64,000 nt of DNA from Clostridia bacterium (GCA_902363595.1 CABJAP010000001.1:521928-585927); one strand, 5' to 3'. Counted from the first letter of the stretch, positions 8,422 to 16,958 are shown. Numbers and translations are program-made. The notes: generated from the letters alone by a model not told the origin.

Positions 8422-9630
8422 TCATTTTCTGTCATAGAGTGCCATCACTGCCGTCACTGCCACGATCGCAACCCCAGAGACTAGAAACCAAAAGGCGACG
8501 CCCAGCTTTTCCGCGCAGGGCCCGGCGATGAGAAGCCCAAGGGGCATGGCCAGCGACATGACGCTTCCCAGTAGAGAAAAGGCCCGCCCCAGAGATTTGG
8601 GGTCTATAGTTTCCTGCATATAGGTCATGACCGGAAGGCCATAGACATTTCCACAGGCGCCCATGATCAGGCAAAGTCCCGCGAAAATCCAAAAGAAGCC
8701 GTAGCTTGCCGGCAGAATGCCGCAAAGCAGGGTTACTGCTCCCAGCCAGAAAATCCCCATTCTCGCCAGCCGCAGCCGATTGGTCTTTTGGAAGAACTGT
8801 CCAATGACCAGTGCCGATACCATCATCCCCGCCGCATAGAGGAATTCCACAATTCCCGCATGAAATGCATTTACCTTGAAATAACTGCTGCTCATAAGCG
8901 GATAAAGAGATGAAAGCGGCATAAAGAAGATCATACTGATCGCTGCATTGATCAACAGATGAAGCAGTTTTGCGTCTGCTCGAAAAACCGCGATTCCTTC
9001 CTGAAATTCCCGTTTGAAGTTGGGATATTCCGAGCTGTTTGATTTTGGTTCGGTGATTTTAATCACGGCTACAGTTGTACATGCCACCACTGCCCCCAAA
9101 AGGTCGGTCAGCAGGATCACCGGCATGGAAAATGCTCCGAAGAGAAATGCTCCGAATACCGGCCCCAGCATGAATGCTCCCGACTGCATGAACTGGCTCC
9201 AGCCGTTGGCCTTCATCAGCTCTTGCGAAGGTACCAGCATGGGGATCAGCGCCTGAATGGCCGGAGTATGGAAAACGCCGCCCACCGCCCTGATACCCAG
9301 CACCAGGCAAACCGACCATATTGGCGGACTGCCGATGAAAAATACGATTGCAAATGCTGCAGCTACCAGTCCCACAAAGAGATCGGCGGCAATTACGACT
9401 GTTTTTCGTTTGCGCCGGTCAATCCAGACACCTGCAAAGGGTCCCAAAATCAGCTGGGGCAAAAATGCCACCAGGCCTGCCAATGACATCATCAACGGCG
9501 AGTCCGTTTCAATCGCCATCCACCAGATCATGGCAAACTGCACAGCAGAGCTGCCAATCAGTGAAACAGTCTGTCCAATGGCGATCGTAAAAAATTTCTT
9601 CTTCCATTTTATTGGTTGTATTTCGTTCAT
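8422..9630 (-). CDS. Mef-like MFS macrolide/drug efflux transporter
   Basis: 402 residues, 12 predicted helices, MFS_3 family. It shares Mef(A)-type landmarks: the opening ...FFTIAIGQTVSLIGSSAVQFA, the A-loop GVWIDRRKRKT, IRAVGGVFHTPAIQAL near residue 115, and SLGRAFSLLGSVMSLAMPLG near 345. Mef proteins export 14- and 15-membered macrolides by proton antiport; substrate here is inference, strengthened by the macrolide-type attenuation leader upstream. AGGAGG stands five bases before the ATG. The 270-base 5' leader carries a leader peptide, alternative stems and a terminator, so expression is probably off until a ribosome-targeting drug is present. Confidence 0.85.
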   Translation of the reverse strand: MNEIQPIKWKKKFFTIAIGQTVSLIGSSAVQFAMIWWMAIETDSPLMMSLAGLVAFLPQLILGPFAGVWIDRRKRKTVVIAADLFVGLVAAAFAIVFFIGSPPIWSVCLVLGIRAVGGVFHTPAIQALIPMLVPSQELMKANGWSQFMQSGAFMLGPVFGAFLFGAFSMPVILLTDLLGAVVACTTVAVIKITEPKSNSSEYPNFKREFQEGIAVFRADAKLLHLLINAAISMIFFMPLSSLYPLMSSSYFKVNAFHAGIVEFLYAAGMMVSALVIGQFFQKTNRLRLARMGIFWLGAVTLLCGILPASYGFFWIFAGLCLIMGACGNVYGLPVMTYMQETIDPKSLGRAFSLLGSVMSLAMPLGLLIAGPCAEKLGVAFWFLVSGVAIVAVTAVMALYDRK

Positions 9631-9678
9631 ATATCCTCCTGTCTGTTTCTTGTATTGCTTTTAAAAAGCGGCTGGGCA

Positions 9679-9718
9679 AGAAAAAATGCAGACAGTTCCC
9701 ACCGGGACTTTGTCTGCA
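9679..9718 (-). terminator. Leader attenuator (intrinsic terminator) upstream of the Mef-like gene
   Basis: On the minus strand TGCAGACA (9718-9711) pairs with TGTCTGCA (9694-9687), extended inward by CCC/GGG with a bulge, and the stem is followed at once by TTTTTTCTT. It lies in the untranslated leader, about 50 bases before the gene, where it would stop transcription before the coding region. Confidence 0.82.
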
Positions 9719-9775
9719 CAAGAATAGACGATATGAACCCATAGATGCACATTTATGGGCAAAAGAATCGCATTG

Positions 9776-9865
9776 ATATCGTTCCATTCGAAAATAAGTA
9801 CAGCAAATCAGCTCACCGGCGTGAGTCTCTCATTTTTTATTGCTTCTTATTTAATACGAATGGAA
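9776..9865 (-). promoter_or_regulatory. Alternative pairing elements of the attenuation leader
   Basis: A perfect 9-bp inverted repeat links the leader-peptide codons (9857-9865) with 9782-9790. The downstream segment also contains ACGATAT (minus strand, 9776-9782), which can pair with ATATCGT (9728-9734) next to the terminator stem. These mutually exclusive pairings are what a ribosome-stalling switch needs; the exact fold is inference. Confidence 0.55.
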
Positions 9866-9873
9866 TAAATCAT
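9847..9873 (-). CDS. Leader peptide MIYSIRIK controlling the Mef-like exporter
   Basis: Eight-codon ORF with a near-perfect Shine-Dalgarno (GGGAGGTG, 9879-9886) five bases upstream, starting about 25 bases after the predicted transcription start. The end Ser-Ile-Arg-Ile-Lys parallels Ser-Met-Arg-Leu-Arg/Lys of the known macrolide-arrest leaders (MTASMRLR of mef/mel elements), that is the basic-X-basic motif at which drug-bound ribosomes stall. Codons 3-6 lie in a sequence that can pair with a segment 75 bases downstream, so a stalled ribosome would change the leader fold. Very small, but RBS, position and motif agree. Confidence 0.75.
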   Translation of the reverse strand: MIYSIRIK

Positions 9874-9904
9874 CAATACACCTCCCTTTGTTTTAGCTTA
9901 GAAA

Positions 9905-9933
9905 ACTATACTATTGTCATGTCCATTTGTCAA
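9905..9933 (-). promoter_or_regulatory. Sigma-A promoter of the Mef-like leader
   Basis: Minus strand: TTGACA (9928-9933), 17-bp spacer, TATAGT (9905-9910). Transcription should begin near 9898, giving a leader of about 270 bases before the transporter start. Confidence 0.85.
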
Positions 9934-9941
9934 GCATAATT

Positions 9942-10937
9942 TTAGGAGCTGGCGCTGCTGGCGGACGCCGCTGCCGTTACGGTGACGATGCAGCATATGC
10001 ACATAGTCTGAAGGGCCACCAGATAATCCACCACCATGGATTGAAGTGCAGTGCCGCTGATGCGGCTTTCTTCGCCGTCTCCCAGTTCATTTGTAATATA
10101 GATGCCCGCAGCCATCATGGTCCGCTGACATTTTTCCATAGACAGAGAGCCGAAACCCTTCTTCGTCTTTAAATAATCAGAAGCTTCCACGATCTCATCG
10201 GCCAGGAGATCGGCAGGCTGCCTGGACACGGAAAGCAGCGCCAGCAGAGCCGTCATATCGTGGGATTTGAAGTTGTATCCCTTTTCCCGAAAGGCCTGAT
10301 GAATATTGATTGCCCGTTCGCACAAAGAAATATCATCCACATTAAAAAGCAGGATAATATTGGCAATGGATTGAAGCTGGTTTCCCCTGGCGATCCAATT
10401 GCGGAGTAGTTCTTCGATTCTGCTGATCCGCTGCTGGAATTCGGGCACTGAAATCCCGGAAGCCGCCAGCATAGCCGCCGTCACATAATCGTCTTGACCA
10501 GTGGCAAAGGGATGGATTTGTTTCATCGCCCGATACAGCATTTTCATTTTTGCCGCGGCAGCCGGAAAATCATCCGTTATCCTCGCCATATGCAGAGCCG
10601 CCGCCACTAAATGATTGCACGCAGAAAATCCCGCTTCACGAAGCGTATGGTAGCATTCCTGCATGTTGGCGAAAAAGGCTTCCGGCTCCTCCTCGGCAGC
10701 CATCTGCCATGCGACCACAGGCAGCATTTCTCCTTTAATGGTCGATAAAAAACCTGCATTTTCCTTGATATAAGTTCTGCATGCCTTGTACCTTTCCGTA
10801 TCCGCCTGTCTGCCGCTGCAGACGCACTGGAGCGCGCACAGCTTATCCATCATGGTGCTGTCCCACTTGGTAACCGATTTGTAGATTTTGCTGTATTCGG
10901 CAAATTGGTCGATGGATGTTTTCAGTTCCGTTCTCAT
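9942..10937 (-). CDS. DUF4003 family protein
   Basis: 331-residue soluble, mostly helical protein of the DUF4003 family, whose function is unknown. Recognised from the overall pattern, including AALHMARITDDFPAAAAKMKMLYRAMKQ and YVTAAMLAASGI, which recur in this family of Firmicute proteins. The C-terminus is a low-complexity Ala/Ser-rich tail (TVTAAASASSASS). The ATG at 10935-10937 is chosen because AAAGGAG lies six bases upstream; an ATG 24 bases further up is less well placed. Ends just upstream of the Mef-like promoter, same strand. Confidence 0.8.
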   Translation of the reverse strand: MRTELKTSIDQFAEYSKIYKSVTKWDSTMMDKLCALQCVCSGRQADTERYKACRTYIKENAGFLSTIKGEMLPVVAWQMAAEEEPEAFFANMQECYHTLREAGFSACNHLVAAALHMARITDDFPAAAAKMKMLYRAMKQIHPFATGQDDYVTAAMLAASGISVPEFQQRISRIEELLRNWIARGNQLQSIANIILLFNVDDISLCERAINIHQAFREKGYNFKSHDMTALLALLSVSRQPADLLADEIVEASDYLKTKKGFGSLSMEKCQRTMMAAGIYITNELGDGEESRISGTALQSMVVDYLVALQTMCICCIVTVTAAASASSASS

Positions 10938-10978
10938 TGTTTTCTCCTTTGTTCGTTTCATAATCCGATTTCCCAGAC

Positions 10979-11557
10979 CTATCGCCTTCCCAAATAACGA
11001 AATACTTTTTGTTTGTATTCCATATATGGGATGCCAAAGGCACCCTCAAGAAATCGTTCTTCCTGTAAAATCTGCAAATGCAGCATAATCGCTGCAAATA
11101 TGGTAAAAACCAGCAACACTGGATTAAAAAACATTAGCAAAATTCCGGTATACATAAAGTCGAACCCTAAAAAAGCCGGGTTGCGGCTGTATTGATAAAC
11201 GCCTTCGGTAATCAGTTCGGTTTTATCCTTTTCTGGAATGCCGGCTCTCCAGCTGTCTTTCATCGACCAAACCGTTACGGCAAAGAGCAGAACCCCCAGC
11301 ATTGCCAACAAAAATCCTGTAAACCTGGCGTTCCGCGGCAGCCAGCTATAATCGAAGGCAATGGAAAGCAGCTGCACGAACAAAATGCCGTAAGTCGCAA
11401 TCCCCATGATTCGTTCTATTCGGTATTGTTTTTTTTCCTTTTTTCCTTTAGCGATCTGATTCGTTTTAATGCCCTGTTTTTTCTGTGCAAACAGCTTTCC
11501 AAAATAAACTCCATAAAAGGAAAGCAATGCGAAAACCGCCAGTAATTGTTCCATCAT
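10979..11557 (-). CDS. Isoprenylcysteine carboxyl methyltransferase (ICMT/PEMT-like) membrane protein
   Basis: 192 residues, about five membrane helices. The C-terminal half carries VYQYSRNPAFLG and EERFLEGAFGIPYMEYKQKVFRYL, the SAM-binding signature of the ICMT/phospholipid methyltransferase (PEMT) superfamily. Bacterial members are SAM-dependent methyltransferases of unknown substrate, or NnrU-like. AAGGCGG precedes the ATG. It ends 41 bases before the start of DUF4003 on the same strand, so the two may be co-transcribed. Confidence 0.82.
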   Translation of the reverse strand: MMEQLLAVFALLSFYGVYFGKLFAQKKQGIKTNQIAKGKKEKKQYRIERIMGIATYGILFVQLLSIAFDYSWLPRNARFTGFLLAMLGVLLFAVTVWSMKDSWRAGIPEKDKTELITEGVYQYSRNPAFLGFDFMYTGILLMFFNPVLLVFTIFAAIMLHLQILQEERFLEGAFGIPYMEYKQKVFRYLGRR

Positions 11558-11591
11558 AGATTTTTATCCGCCTTTCCTCCGCGTCTTGCTC

Positions 11592-12497
11592 TCACCTCGC
11601 CGAATGTTTCTTAATATCAATGCGCCCTTCTGAAATCAGCAGTCCTGCCAGGGTCAGAAGAATTCCCAGTATCATTAATCCCGTTATCTTTTCATGGAGC
11701 ACCACCACAGAGGTAACCACCGTGATAACCGGACAGATATAAATGTAAATGCTGGTTTTGACAGCTCCCACAGTCTTGACCGCAAAGTTCCAGGTTACGA
11801 AACAGACTGCTGAAGCGCCCAGCCCCAGAAAGAGAATATTGAACAGGTATACCGGGCTTGCAAGCCGGGACAGTTCTCCATGAAAATCAAAGAGCAACAG
11901 GGCCGGCACCATAAATAACAGTCCGTAGATAAAGGTTCTTCTGGTGGTCTGAACGGTGGGATACCCGTAGCTGCTGATTTTCTTGGTCAGCAGGGAGTAA
12001 AACGCCCACACCAGCGCCGCGGTCACGGCCAGCAAATCTCCCATTGGATTGAGCTTAAGCGCGCTTCCATTAAAGCTGATGAGGCAGATTCCGGCCATCG
12101 CCGCCGCAAAGCCAATAAAAAAGCTGGTTTTCAGCTTTTCCTCTCCTTTCATGAAGAGGTGGGTTAATATCCCTGTGAAGAAGGGAGCCACGGACAATAT
12201 GACACCTACGTTGGAGGCCATCGTATAGGTCAGCGCAATATTCTCCAGCAGATAATACAGGCAGACGCCGCATAGTCCGGCAAGGGCAAAGGTAACTTCC
12301 TGTTTGCGTTCTGTCAGTCGAAGTCTGCGTGGATACACCAGGATCAACGCGGCCAGTCCCAGAAGAAAACGGAAGAACAAGATTTCGATGGGCGTAAAAT
12401 CCGTTAAAAGTATCTTTGTCGAGATAAAGGTCGTTCCCCATACAAGGATTGTAAACAAAGCTGCTCCATGGCCTTTCATCGCTGGATCAACTGTCAT
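11592..12497 (-). CDS. EamA/DMT family transporter
   Basis: 301 residues, ten predicted helices arranged as two EamA repeats (about residues 10-140 and 150-290). TILVWGTTFISTKILL near residue 16 and the second-repeat ...VWAFYSLLTKKI are typical. Drug/metabolite exporters of this kind move amino acids, nucleosides or amines; the substrate cannot be read from sequence. The ATG overlaps the TGA of the AraC gene (ATGA), with AGGAGG in the AraC coding end, so the two genes are translationally coupled and the regulator probably controls this exporter. Confidence 0.9.
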   Translation of the reverse strand: MTVDPAMKGHGAALFTILVWGTTFISTKILLTDFTPIEILFFRFLLGLAALILVYPRRLRLTERKQEVTFALAGLCGVCLYYLLENIALTYTMASNVGVILSVAPFFTGILTHLFMKGEEKLKTSFFIGFAAAMAGICLISFNGSALKLNPMGDLLAVTAALVWAFYSLLTKKISSYGYPTVQTTRRTFIYGLLFMVPALLLFDFHGELSRLASPVYLFNILFLGLGASAVCFVTWNFAVKTVGAVKTSIYIYICPVITVVTSVVVLHEKITGLMILGILLTLAGLLISEGRIDIKKHSAR

Positions 12498-13339
12498 CGC
12501 TTGCCTCCTGCTTGCCTGTTTTCGGTGAATATATTTTGATATTGTTTGGGTGTCAGCCCGATGAAGCCTTTAAAGGCGTTGGTAAAATGGCTTTGATCTG
12601 AAAATCCGGCAAGTCCGGCTGCCTCAATCGGTGATGTGCCTCTTTCCAACATCCTCTTCGCCTCCTGAATACGGATCGATTGCAAATATCGGTATGGCGA
12701 TACACCGGCTTGCCGGGTAAAGGACCGCACCAGATAGGACTTGCTGATTTTGGCCACATCCGCCAATTCATCCAGGGTAATGGCGGTGCTGTAATTTTTC
12801 TCCATATAATCACATAGCTTTTGAATTTCTTCACTTGGGCCTTCCGGTATTCTGTCCGCCTGACAGGAAAGAAAGTCTTTTAACATCTGCTCGATCAAGA
12901 GATAAAACAGTTCTTCCTTTTCCATTTTCGGCAGGTCGTCCACAATGGCCTGGTAAAGGGCGTCAACCTGTCCGCTCAATTCGCATTGAACGACTGCGGT
13001 TGGTTCAAAACGCGGCGTCAGATTCCGGCCGGTAATGTCCATTGCAGCCTGCCTCATCCGTTCTTCCGGGATATTAAGCGCTCGGTATTCCAGGCATTCC
13101 TCGTTAATCGGCGCGCAGTGGTGGCTGTCCTTTGGATTGAACAAAACCAGATCACCGGCCGCCAGCAAGTATTCGTTTCCCTTGCACCACAGTTTCCTCC
13201 GGCCTCCCTCGATAAATCCGATTACATAATAATCGTGAAAATGGTTGGGGAATTTTTGAACGATGCCGCTGAGCCTGTATGCTTCTATCTTCAAATCTTT
13301 ATCGTAATATACAAAACGTTGTTCCTGATGACATAGCAT
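12494..13339 (-). CDS. AraC family transcriptional regulator
   Basis: 281 residues: an N-terminal cupin sensor (NHFHDYYVIGFIEGG near residue 32, AGDLVLFNPKDSHHC near 62) and a C-terminal double helix-turn-helix (LDELADVAKISKSYLVRSF; PIEAAGLAGFSDQSHFTNAFKGFIGLTPKQYQ), the complete AraC layout. Start at ATG 13337-13339 with GAGGAGGT seven bases upstream; a longer frame to 13378 lacks a ribosome-binding site. Cotranscribed with the EamA exporter. An inverted repeat ATATGCT...AGCATAT (13403-13427) just upstream could be its own operator. Confidence 0.92.
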   Translation of the reverse strand: MLCHQEQRFVYYDKDLKIEAYRLSGIVQKFPNHFHDYYVIGFIEGGRRKLWCKGNEYLLAAGDLVLFNPKDSHHCAPINEECLEYRALNIPEERMRQAAMDITGRNLTPRFEPTAVVQCELSGQVDALYQAIVDDLPKMEKEELFYLLIEQMLKDFLSCQADRIPEGPSEEIQKLCDYMEKNYSTAITLDELADVAKISKSYLVRSFTRQAGVSPYRYLQSIRIQEAKRMLERGTSPIEAAGLAGFSDQSHFTNAFKGFIGLTPKQYQNIFTENRQAGGKR

Positions 13340-13734
13340 GCCGTTACCTCCTCTTTTTAGATAACCGGATTGTATCATGGAGACACAGCAAATTCTTGTA
13401 AAATATGCTCCTTTTGCCGAAGCATATAGGATAGTATATCATTTCTTGCAGTGTATTTTCATTTTTTTTTCAATTTCTATTCGAAATTGGGCCTTATCGG
13501 CATGTTTGTCTAAAACGCAGCAATCCGGTTCCAAAACTGCTGGAACCGGATTGCGGAAAATTTTAAAATCATATTGATTTTTTACGCAAAGTTGTGGGTT
13601 AGCGGGGTCTCAAATTGAAAAAATGGAGAGCTTCCTGCTCCGAGACTGATTCAATGAGGTTCAATCGTTGAAAAATGCGTAAATTCCGCATATATTTTTT
13701 GTTTTTTACGCATAAACTTACCCGCTGATCAGAA
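13340..13734. other. Intergenic region upstream of araC-type gene
   Basis: No gene is supported here. It contains an inverted repeat ATATGCT/AGCATAT (13403-13409, 13421-13427), an extended -10 on the minus strand (TGATATACT) suitable for the AraC gene, the hairpin at 13520-13554, and a second inverted repeat ATGCGTAAA (13675-13683)/TTTACGCAT (13705-13713). The rest is AT-rich and unremarkable. Confidence 0.6.
13520..13554. terminator. Perfect 14-bp hairpin, probable terminator of the former flavodoxin operon
   Basis: GCAATCCGGTTCCA (13520-13533) and TGGAACCGGATTGC (13541-13554) pair perfectly around a 7-base loop. On the minus strand TGCGTTTTA follows, a weak U-tract. It lies 180 bases beyond the displaced 3' end of the flavodoxin gene and would also end the MFS transcript. 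Confidence 0.6.
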
Positions 13735-13809
13735 TTATATAGCCTCAATCCACGCCTTCAAGTCTTCCTCTCCCACCCTTCCATTGAGAAGCCGGCCTTC
13801 TTTGATAAC
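13735..13809 (-). pseudogene. 3' end fragment of a flavodoxin gene (second copy)
   Basis: Reads VIKEGRLLNGRVGEEDLK then AWIEAI and stop, nearly identical to the C-terminus of the intact flavodoxin at 17854 (VIKEGRLLNGRVREEDLK...). Nothing upstream continues the frame, so this is only the last 24 codons. The 65-bp block 13745-13809 matches 17870-17934 with about four differences, in direct orientation. Confidence 0.85.
13745..13809 (-). repeat. Direct repeat copy 1 (flavodoxin 3' end)
   Basis: Matches 17870-17934 at about 61 of 65 positions. The two copies bound the 4-kb LuxR/NTF2/hydrolase/MFS module. Confidence 0.85.
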
Positions 13810-13857
13810 CTGCACATTATATACTCTGAAATCCTTTCTGTCTTACTTTATTCCATC

Positions 13858-15102
13858 TCAAACATTTTCAATCTGTTTCCGTTGAGATTCAAATTTTCGG
13901 AAAATACGTTTTTCAAATTTGATGTAAGCCAGGGATGCTGCCGCGCCTATCATATTCACAAGCATGCTTACGATGAATACGGTATTTACAACTGCGCTGC
14001 CTGCCAAAGTCGGGCCAATCAATGCTGAAATAATCATGGCTATTCCAAATATCCCCAGATTTGTACCATAATGCTTTACCCCAAAGACATTCATAACGAC
14101 GGATGCCTGAACGGTTGCGTATCCCCCCTGCCCAACTCCCAGAACCAACGTTACGGCCGCGAACATACTGTATACGCCTTGCGCCATTACCAGATACACG
14201 ATCAGTACCAATGCCGATACTGCGCTTATTGCCAGCAGTGTCGATCCGCCTCCAATTTTATCCACGAGAATTCCGGATATCAGACCGCCAATCCCAGTTC
14301 CGATAAAGATCAACATGCTAAAGAAAGCTCCCTGCGTATCAGAAACCCCCAATGCTGATTGCGCCATCAGAGACACATTGCCGGTCATGCTGTACCCTCC
14401 AACTTGCAGACCAAGCAATGCTACAAATAACATATAAAATGCAGGCGTCTTTATCATTTCGATCCAGTTGTATTCCGGACCCGCCAAAAGGGATTCCACA
14501 GGGTTTCCTTCTTCCTCCCATTTCTCCGGGATATATCCTTTCGGTGGGTCTTTCGTAAAAAAGGACACGCCTACTATTACAATGCCAAAGATAATTCCCA
14601 TTCCTATGATCGTCGTCGTTACAGACGTCAAATTAATACACTTTGCAACCGGTATCATCAGAAAGGAAAACAATGCGATTCCCGGTCCAAAATACAGGCC
14701 CATTGCAAGTCCTCTTTTATCTGGGAAATACTTTCCGATCGAGGATAACTGCGCCATCATCAGCCCCATCATTCCGAACCCCGCAAAAACACCGCCAAAG
14801 GCGATGAATGCCGCAGCGCTTTTTACAAAAGCGCTGACGACAATAGAGCCCGCATATAATGTGCCGACGGCCATCAGGAGTTTTCTTTCTCCAATTTTTT
14901 CGCTGATTTTGCTGCAAATAATCATGGCGGGCGAATAGCACCAGATCGCAACGGTAAAAACAAGCATCAACGTTACAACAGGCCAGTTCCTCGTTTCATT
15001 CAGAGGTCCCGCGAGTACAGAAATAAAATATGGGAACTGAATTGCCTGCAATATTATGATATGCAGCAGTAAAACGATCCACCTTTTTTTATCGATAGAC
15101 AT
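13858..15102 (-). CDS. MFS transporter, oxalate/formate antiporter-like (OFA family)
   Basis: 414 residues, 12 predicted helices. The opening KKRWIVLLLHIIILQAIQFPYFISVLAGPLNE and RGLAMGLYFGPGIALFSFLMIP follow the OFA/monocarboxylate branch of MFS. These exporters or antiporters carry small carboxylates; the true substrate is unknown. ATG at 15100-15102 is chosen over a GTG twelve bases upstream that touches AAGGAG. Last gene of a minus-strand unit NTF2-like, hydrolase, MFS, so the hydrolase product or substrate may be its cargo. Confidence 0.85.
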   Translation of the reverse strand: MSIDKKRWIVLLLHIIILQAIQFPYFISVLAGPLNETRNWPVVTLMLVFTVAIWCYSPAMIICSKISEKIGERKLLMAVGTLYAGSIVVSAFVKSAAAFIAFGGVFAGFGMMGLMMAQLSSIGKYFPDKRGLAMGLYFGPGIALFSFLMIPVAKCINLTSVTTTIIGMGIIFGIVIVGVSFFTKDPPKGYIPEKWEEEGNPVESLLAGPEYNWIEMIKTPAFYMLFVALLGLQVGGYSMTGNVSLMAQSALGVSDTQGAFFSMLIFIGTGIGGLISGILVDKIGGGSTLLAISAVSALVLIVYLVMAQGVYSMFAAVTLVLGVGQGGYATVQASVVMNVFGVKHYGTNLGIFGIAMIISALIGPTLAGSAVVNTVFIVSMLVNMIGAAASLAYIKFEKRIFRKFESQRKQIENV

Positions 15103-15126
15103 TTTGAGATTCACACTCCTTTCGGC

Positions 15127-16254
15127 TCACTTACTGATTGTATATGTATGTGCTCCTATTGTTTCAGTGGCAGCATCAATATCGCCTCTGATGAAATCTG
15201 ACGCGTCTGCATTTCTCTTCAAAACTCGATCCATATGTGCGAGAATCAGACCTCGCCACACTTCTTTTGCAGTGTTTCCGTCAACCAGCTGGCCCGGTCT
15301 GCAGCATCTTTCCGCCATCAATTTCAGATTCATTTCAGGGTCAGGGAAAATGTTTGCAAGTCTTACAAGGAAATCCTTCAACCAGACTTGTCCGACATCA
15401 TCAATGTCATCAACAAAATGATTATGATCAGCTCTGAACATGATAACCATCCTATATTCATTCTCCAAACGCTTTAGATTTTCCAGCTGTACCTGTAATG
15501 GAATAATGCAGTCTCTGTCAGCACAAAGAATCAAGGTCTTTGTATCTTCGGAATACTTACTAAAATCGATCTCCGGCATTACGTTCAGCGGGCCGGACTC
15601 ATACTTAAAATCACTGCGAATGCCCGGACACATTGGTACGGATGCGATTACTCTTTGATCAATGGATGGCGCCATAAAGGATGTCCATCCCCCATAGCTT
15701 GCGCCTGTTATGCCAATACCGGCTTCTATATCTATATTCCTTTCCTTTTCAATAACCGTATCGATTAAGAAAGGAATATCCCTGAATCTGCTTTCGCCAA
15801 TTGCAGTTACATGTTTTTCAAGCGCGTTATAATCATGAATGGTTTCCTGCTTAGTAAAGAATGCATCCACTTCACCAAATGTACCTACAGGAAAATCCGC
15901 GGAGATAACAACATATCCATAGCTTGCCAAGTGTGTTCCGATAAAGGTGGACTCTCTTCTGTGGCCAGCCCATCCGTGGGCCAGAATAACGAGTGGATAC
16001 TTGCCCTGCGCTGCGTCCGCATCACGAACCGCATCTTGCGAAGCTGTTGATTCTTCGTCCATCCCTTCCACAAGCCATACTTCCTGATAAACGTCCTTCG
16101 TCTTTGGATCAAGATCCATGCCCGCGTATTTTTCTGCCGCGGGGTACCAGATTTCAACGTTCAGCACAACGCCCCTTGTTTCATCTGTATAACAATCTGA
16201 CTTTACTCCTACCGGATAGCTTCCCCTTACAAATGGATTATACTTCTTTAACAT
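15127..16254 (-). CDS. Alpha/beta hydrolase of the dienelactone hydrolase / PAF-acetylhydrolase type
   Basis: 375 residues, no signal peptide. Conserved hydrolase features: oxyanion segment LVILAHGWAGHRRESTF near residue 110, nucleophile elbow GASYGG (Ser near residue 194), an acid in LILCADRDCIIP, and the His in ADHNHFVDD near 300. The N-terminal part VRGSYPVGV...WYPA matches the long esterase group related to platelet-activating-factor acetylhydrolases. GAGGTG precedes the ATG. It lies 24 bases upstream of the MFS gene in the same operon; substrate unknown. Confidence 0.82.
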   Translation of the reverse strand: MLKKYNPFVRGSYPVGVKSDCYTDETRGVVLNVEIWYPAAEKYAGMDLDPKTKDVYQEVWLVEGMDEESTASQDAVRDADAAQGKYPLVILAHGWAGHRRESTFIGTHLASYGYVVISADFPVGTFGEVDAFFTKQETIHDYNALEKHVTAIGESRFRDIPFLIDTVIEKERNIDIEAGIGITGASYGGWTSFMAPSIDQRVIASVPMCPGIRSDFKYESGPLNVMPEIDFSKYSEDTKTLILCADRDCIIPLQVQLENLKRLENEYRMVIMFRADHNHFVDDIDDVGQVWLKDFLVRLANIFPDPEMNLKLMAERCCRPGQLVDGNTAKEVWRGLILAHMDRVLKRNADASDFIRGDIDAATETIGAHTYTISK

Positions 16255-16300
16255 TTTTTCACCTCTTCATTTTTATAAATTGACTTTTAATAAATCATTT

Positions 16301-16711
16301 CTACAGCATATCGCTGGCAACGGAGATAATTTTCCATCGATCCTCTTTTTTTACTAGAAGAAAAATATCCATTGCATGTGTTTTTCTTCCATTGGAGAAA
16401 TTCATGATAAAGTGTTGTCTCACCCAGGCGATGTCGCCGATGACTTCAATATCGTTGGAAACCGGGCTTTCTGAATAGCCTTCTTCCTGCAAATGATTGC
16501 CCATCTGCGCCTTTGTATATTCCACCAATGTCAACAGCGAAATCTCTTTGTCCTGCGGAAACACGCGCAGCGACAGCTGTGCGGATTCATAGAACAAACT
16601 CATAAACACATCCCATTTGGGCATGCCTCCCGGAGGAAAAGCCAACACATCATACGCTTTTTCGACAACATCATTGATGATCTGTTTCTCCTTTTCGATT
16701 GCCCTGTTCAT
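16301..16711 (-). CDS. NTF2-like / SnoaL-type small protein
   Basis: 136 residues with the pattern of the NTF2-like fold: a helical first half, then beta strands ending AWVRQHFIMNFSNGRKTHAMDIFLLVKKEDRWKIISV, the characteristic final sheet of SnoaL/DUF4440-type domains. Members are small-molecule isomerases, dehydratases or binding proteins. First gene of the hydrolase-MFS unit, 46 bases upstream of the hydrolase, with AAAGGAG before its ATG. The specific role is unknown. Confidence 0.75.
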   Translation of the reverse strand: MNRAIEKEKQIINDVVEKAYDVLAFPPGGMPKWDVFMSLFYESAQLSLRVFPQDKEISLLTLVEYTKAQMGNHLQEEGYSESPVSNDIEVIGDIAWVRQHFIMNFSNGRKTHAMDIFLLVKKEDRWKIISVASDML

Positions 16712-16880
16712 TTCTTCTCCTTTCCAAAATTTATCATTACCGATATCCTCTCTTTCGTGTTTATTTTATTGTTAAACTGCATGCTAAACAAGAAACCACA
16801 GTCTATATATCTTTATGCTGCAGTATCTTTATTTCAAAGGTATAACACTCTGGTATTATCTTGCCGTTTTCAGCAATAAC

Positions 16881-16936
16881 AAAAAGAGCCATCGCACCAG
16901 ACCGGCCTGTTTCTCCGATCATTGGTGCGACGGCTC
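16881..16936 (-). terminator. Intrinsic terminator of the LuxR gene
   Basis: Stem GAGCCATCGCACCA (16886-16899) / TGGTGCGACGGCTC (16923-16936), 14 bp with one G-U pair, followed on the minus strand by TTTTTG. Separates the regulator from the NTF2-hydrolase-MFS operon. Confidence 0.85.
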
Positions 16937-16958
16937 CCCAAATTCTTTTTATAACTGT

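Noticed and set aside
9627..9752. A 41-codon frame in the Mef-like leader that ends overlapping the transporter start (TGA in ATGA)
   Set aside because: No ribosome-binding site, and its text is formed by the terminator stem; the 8-codon peptide further upstream has the strong Shine-Dalgarno. Coupled translation after readthrough remains possible.
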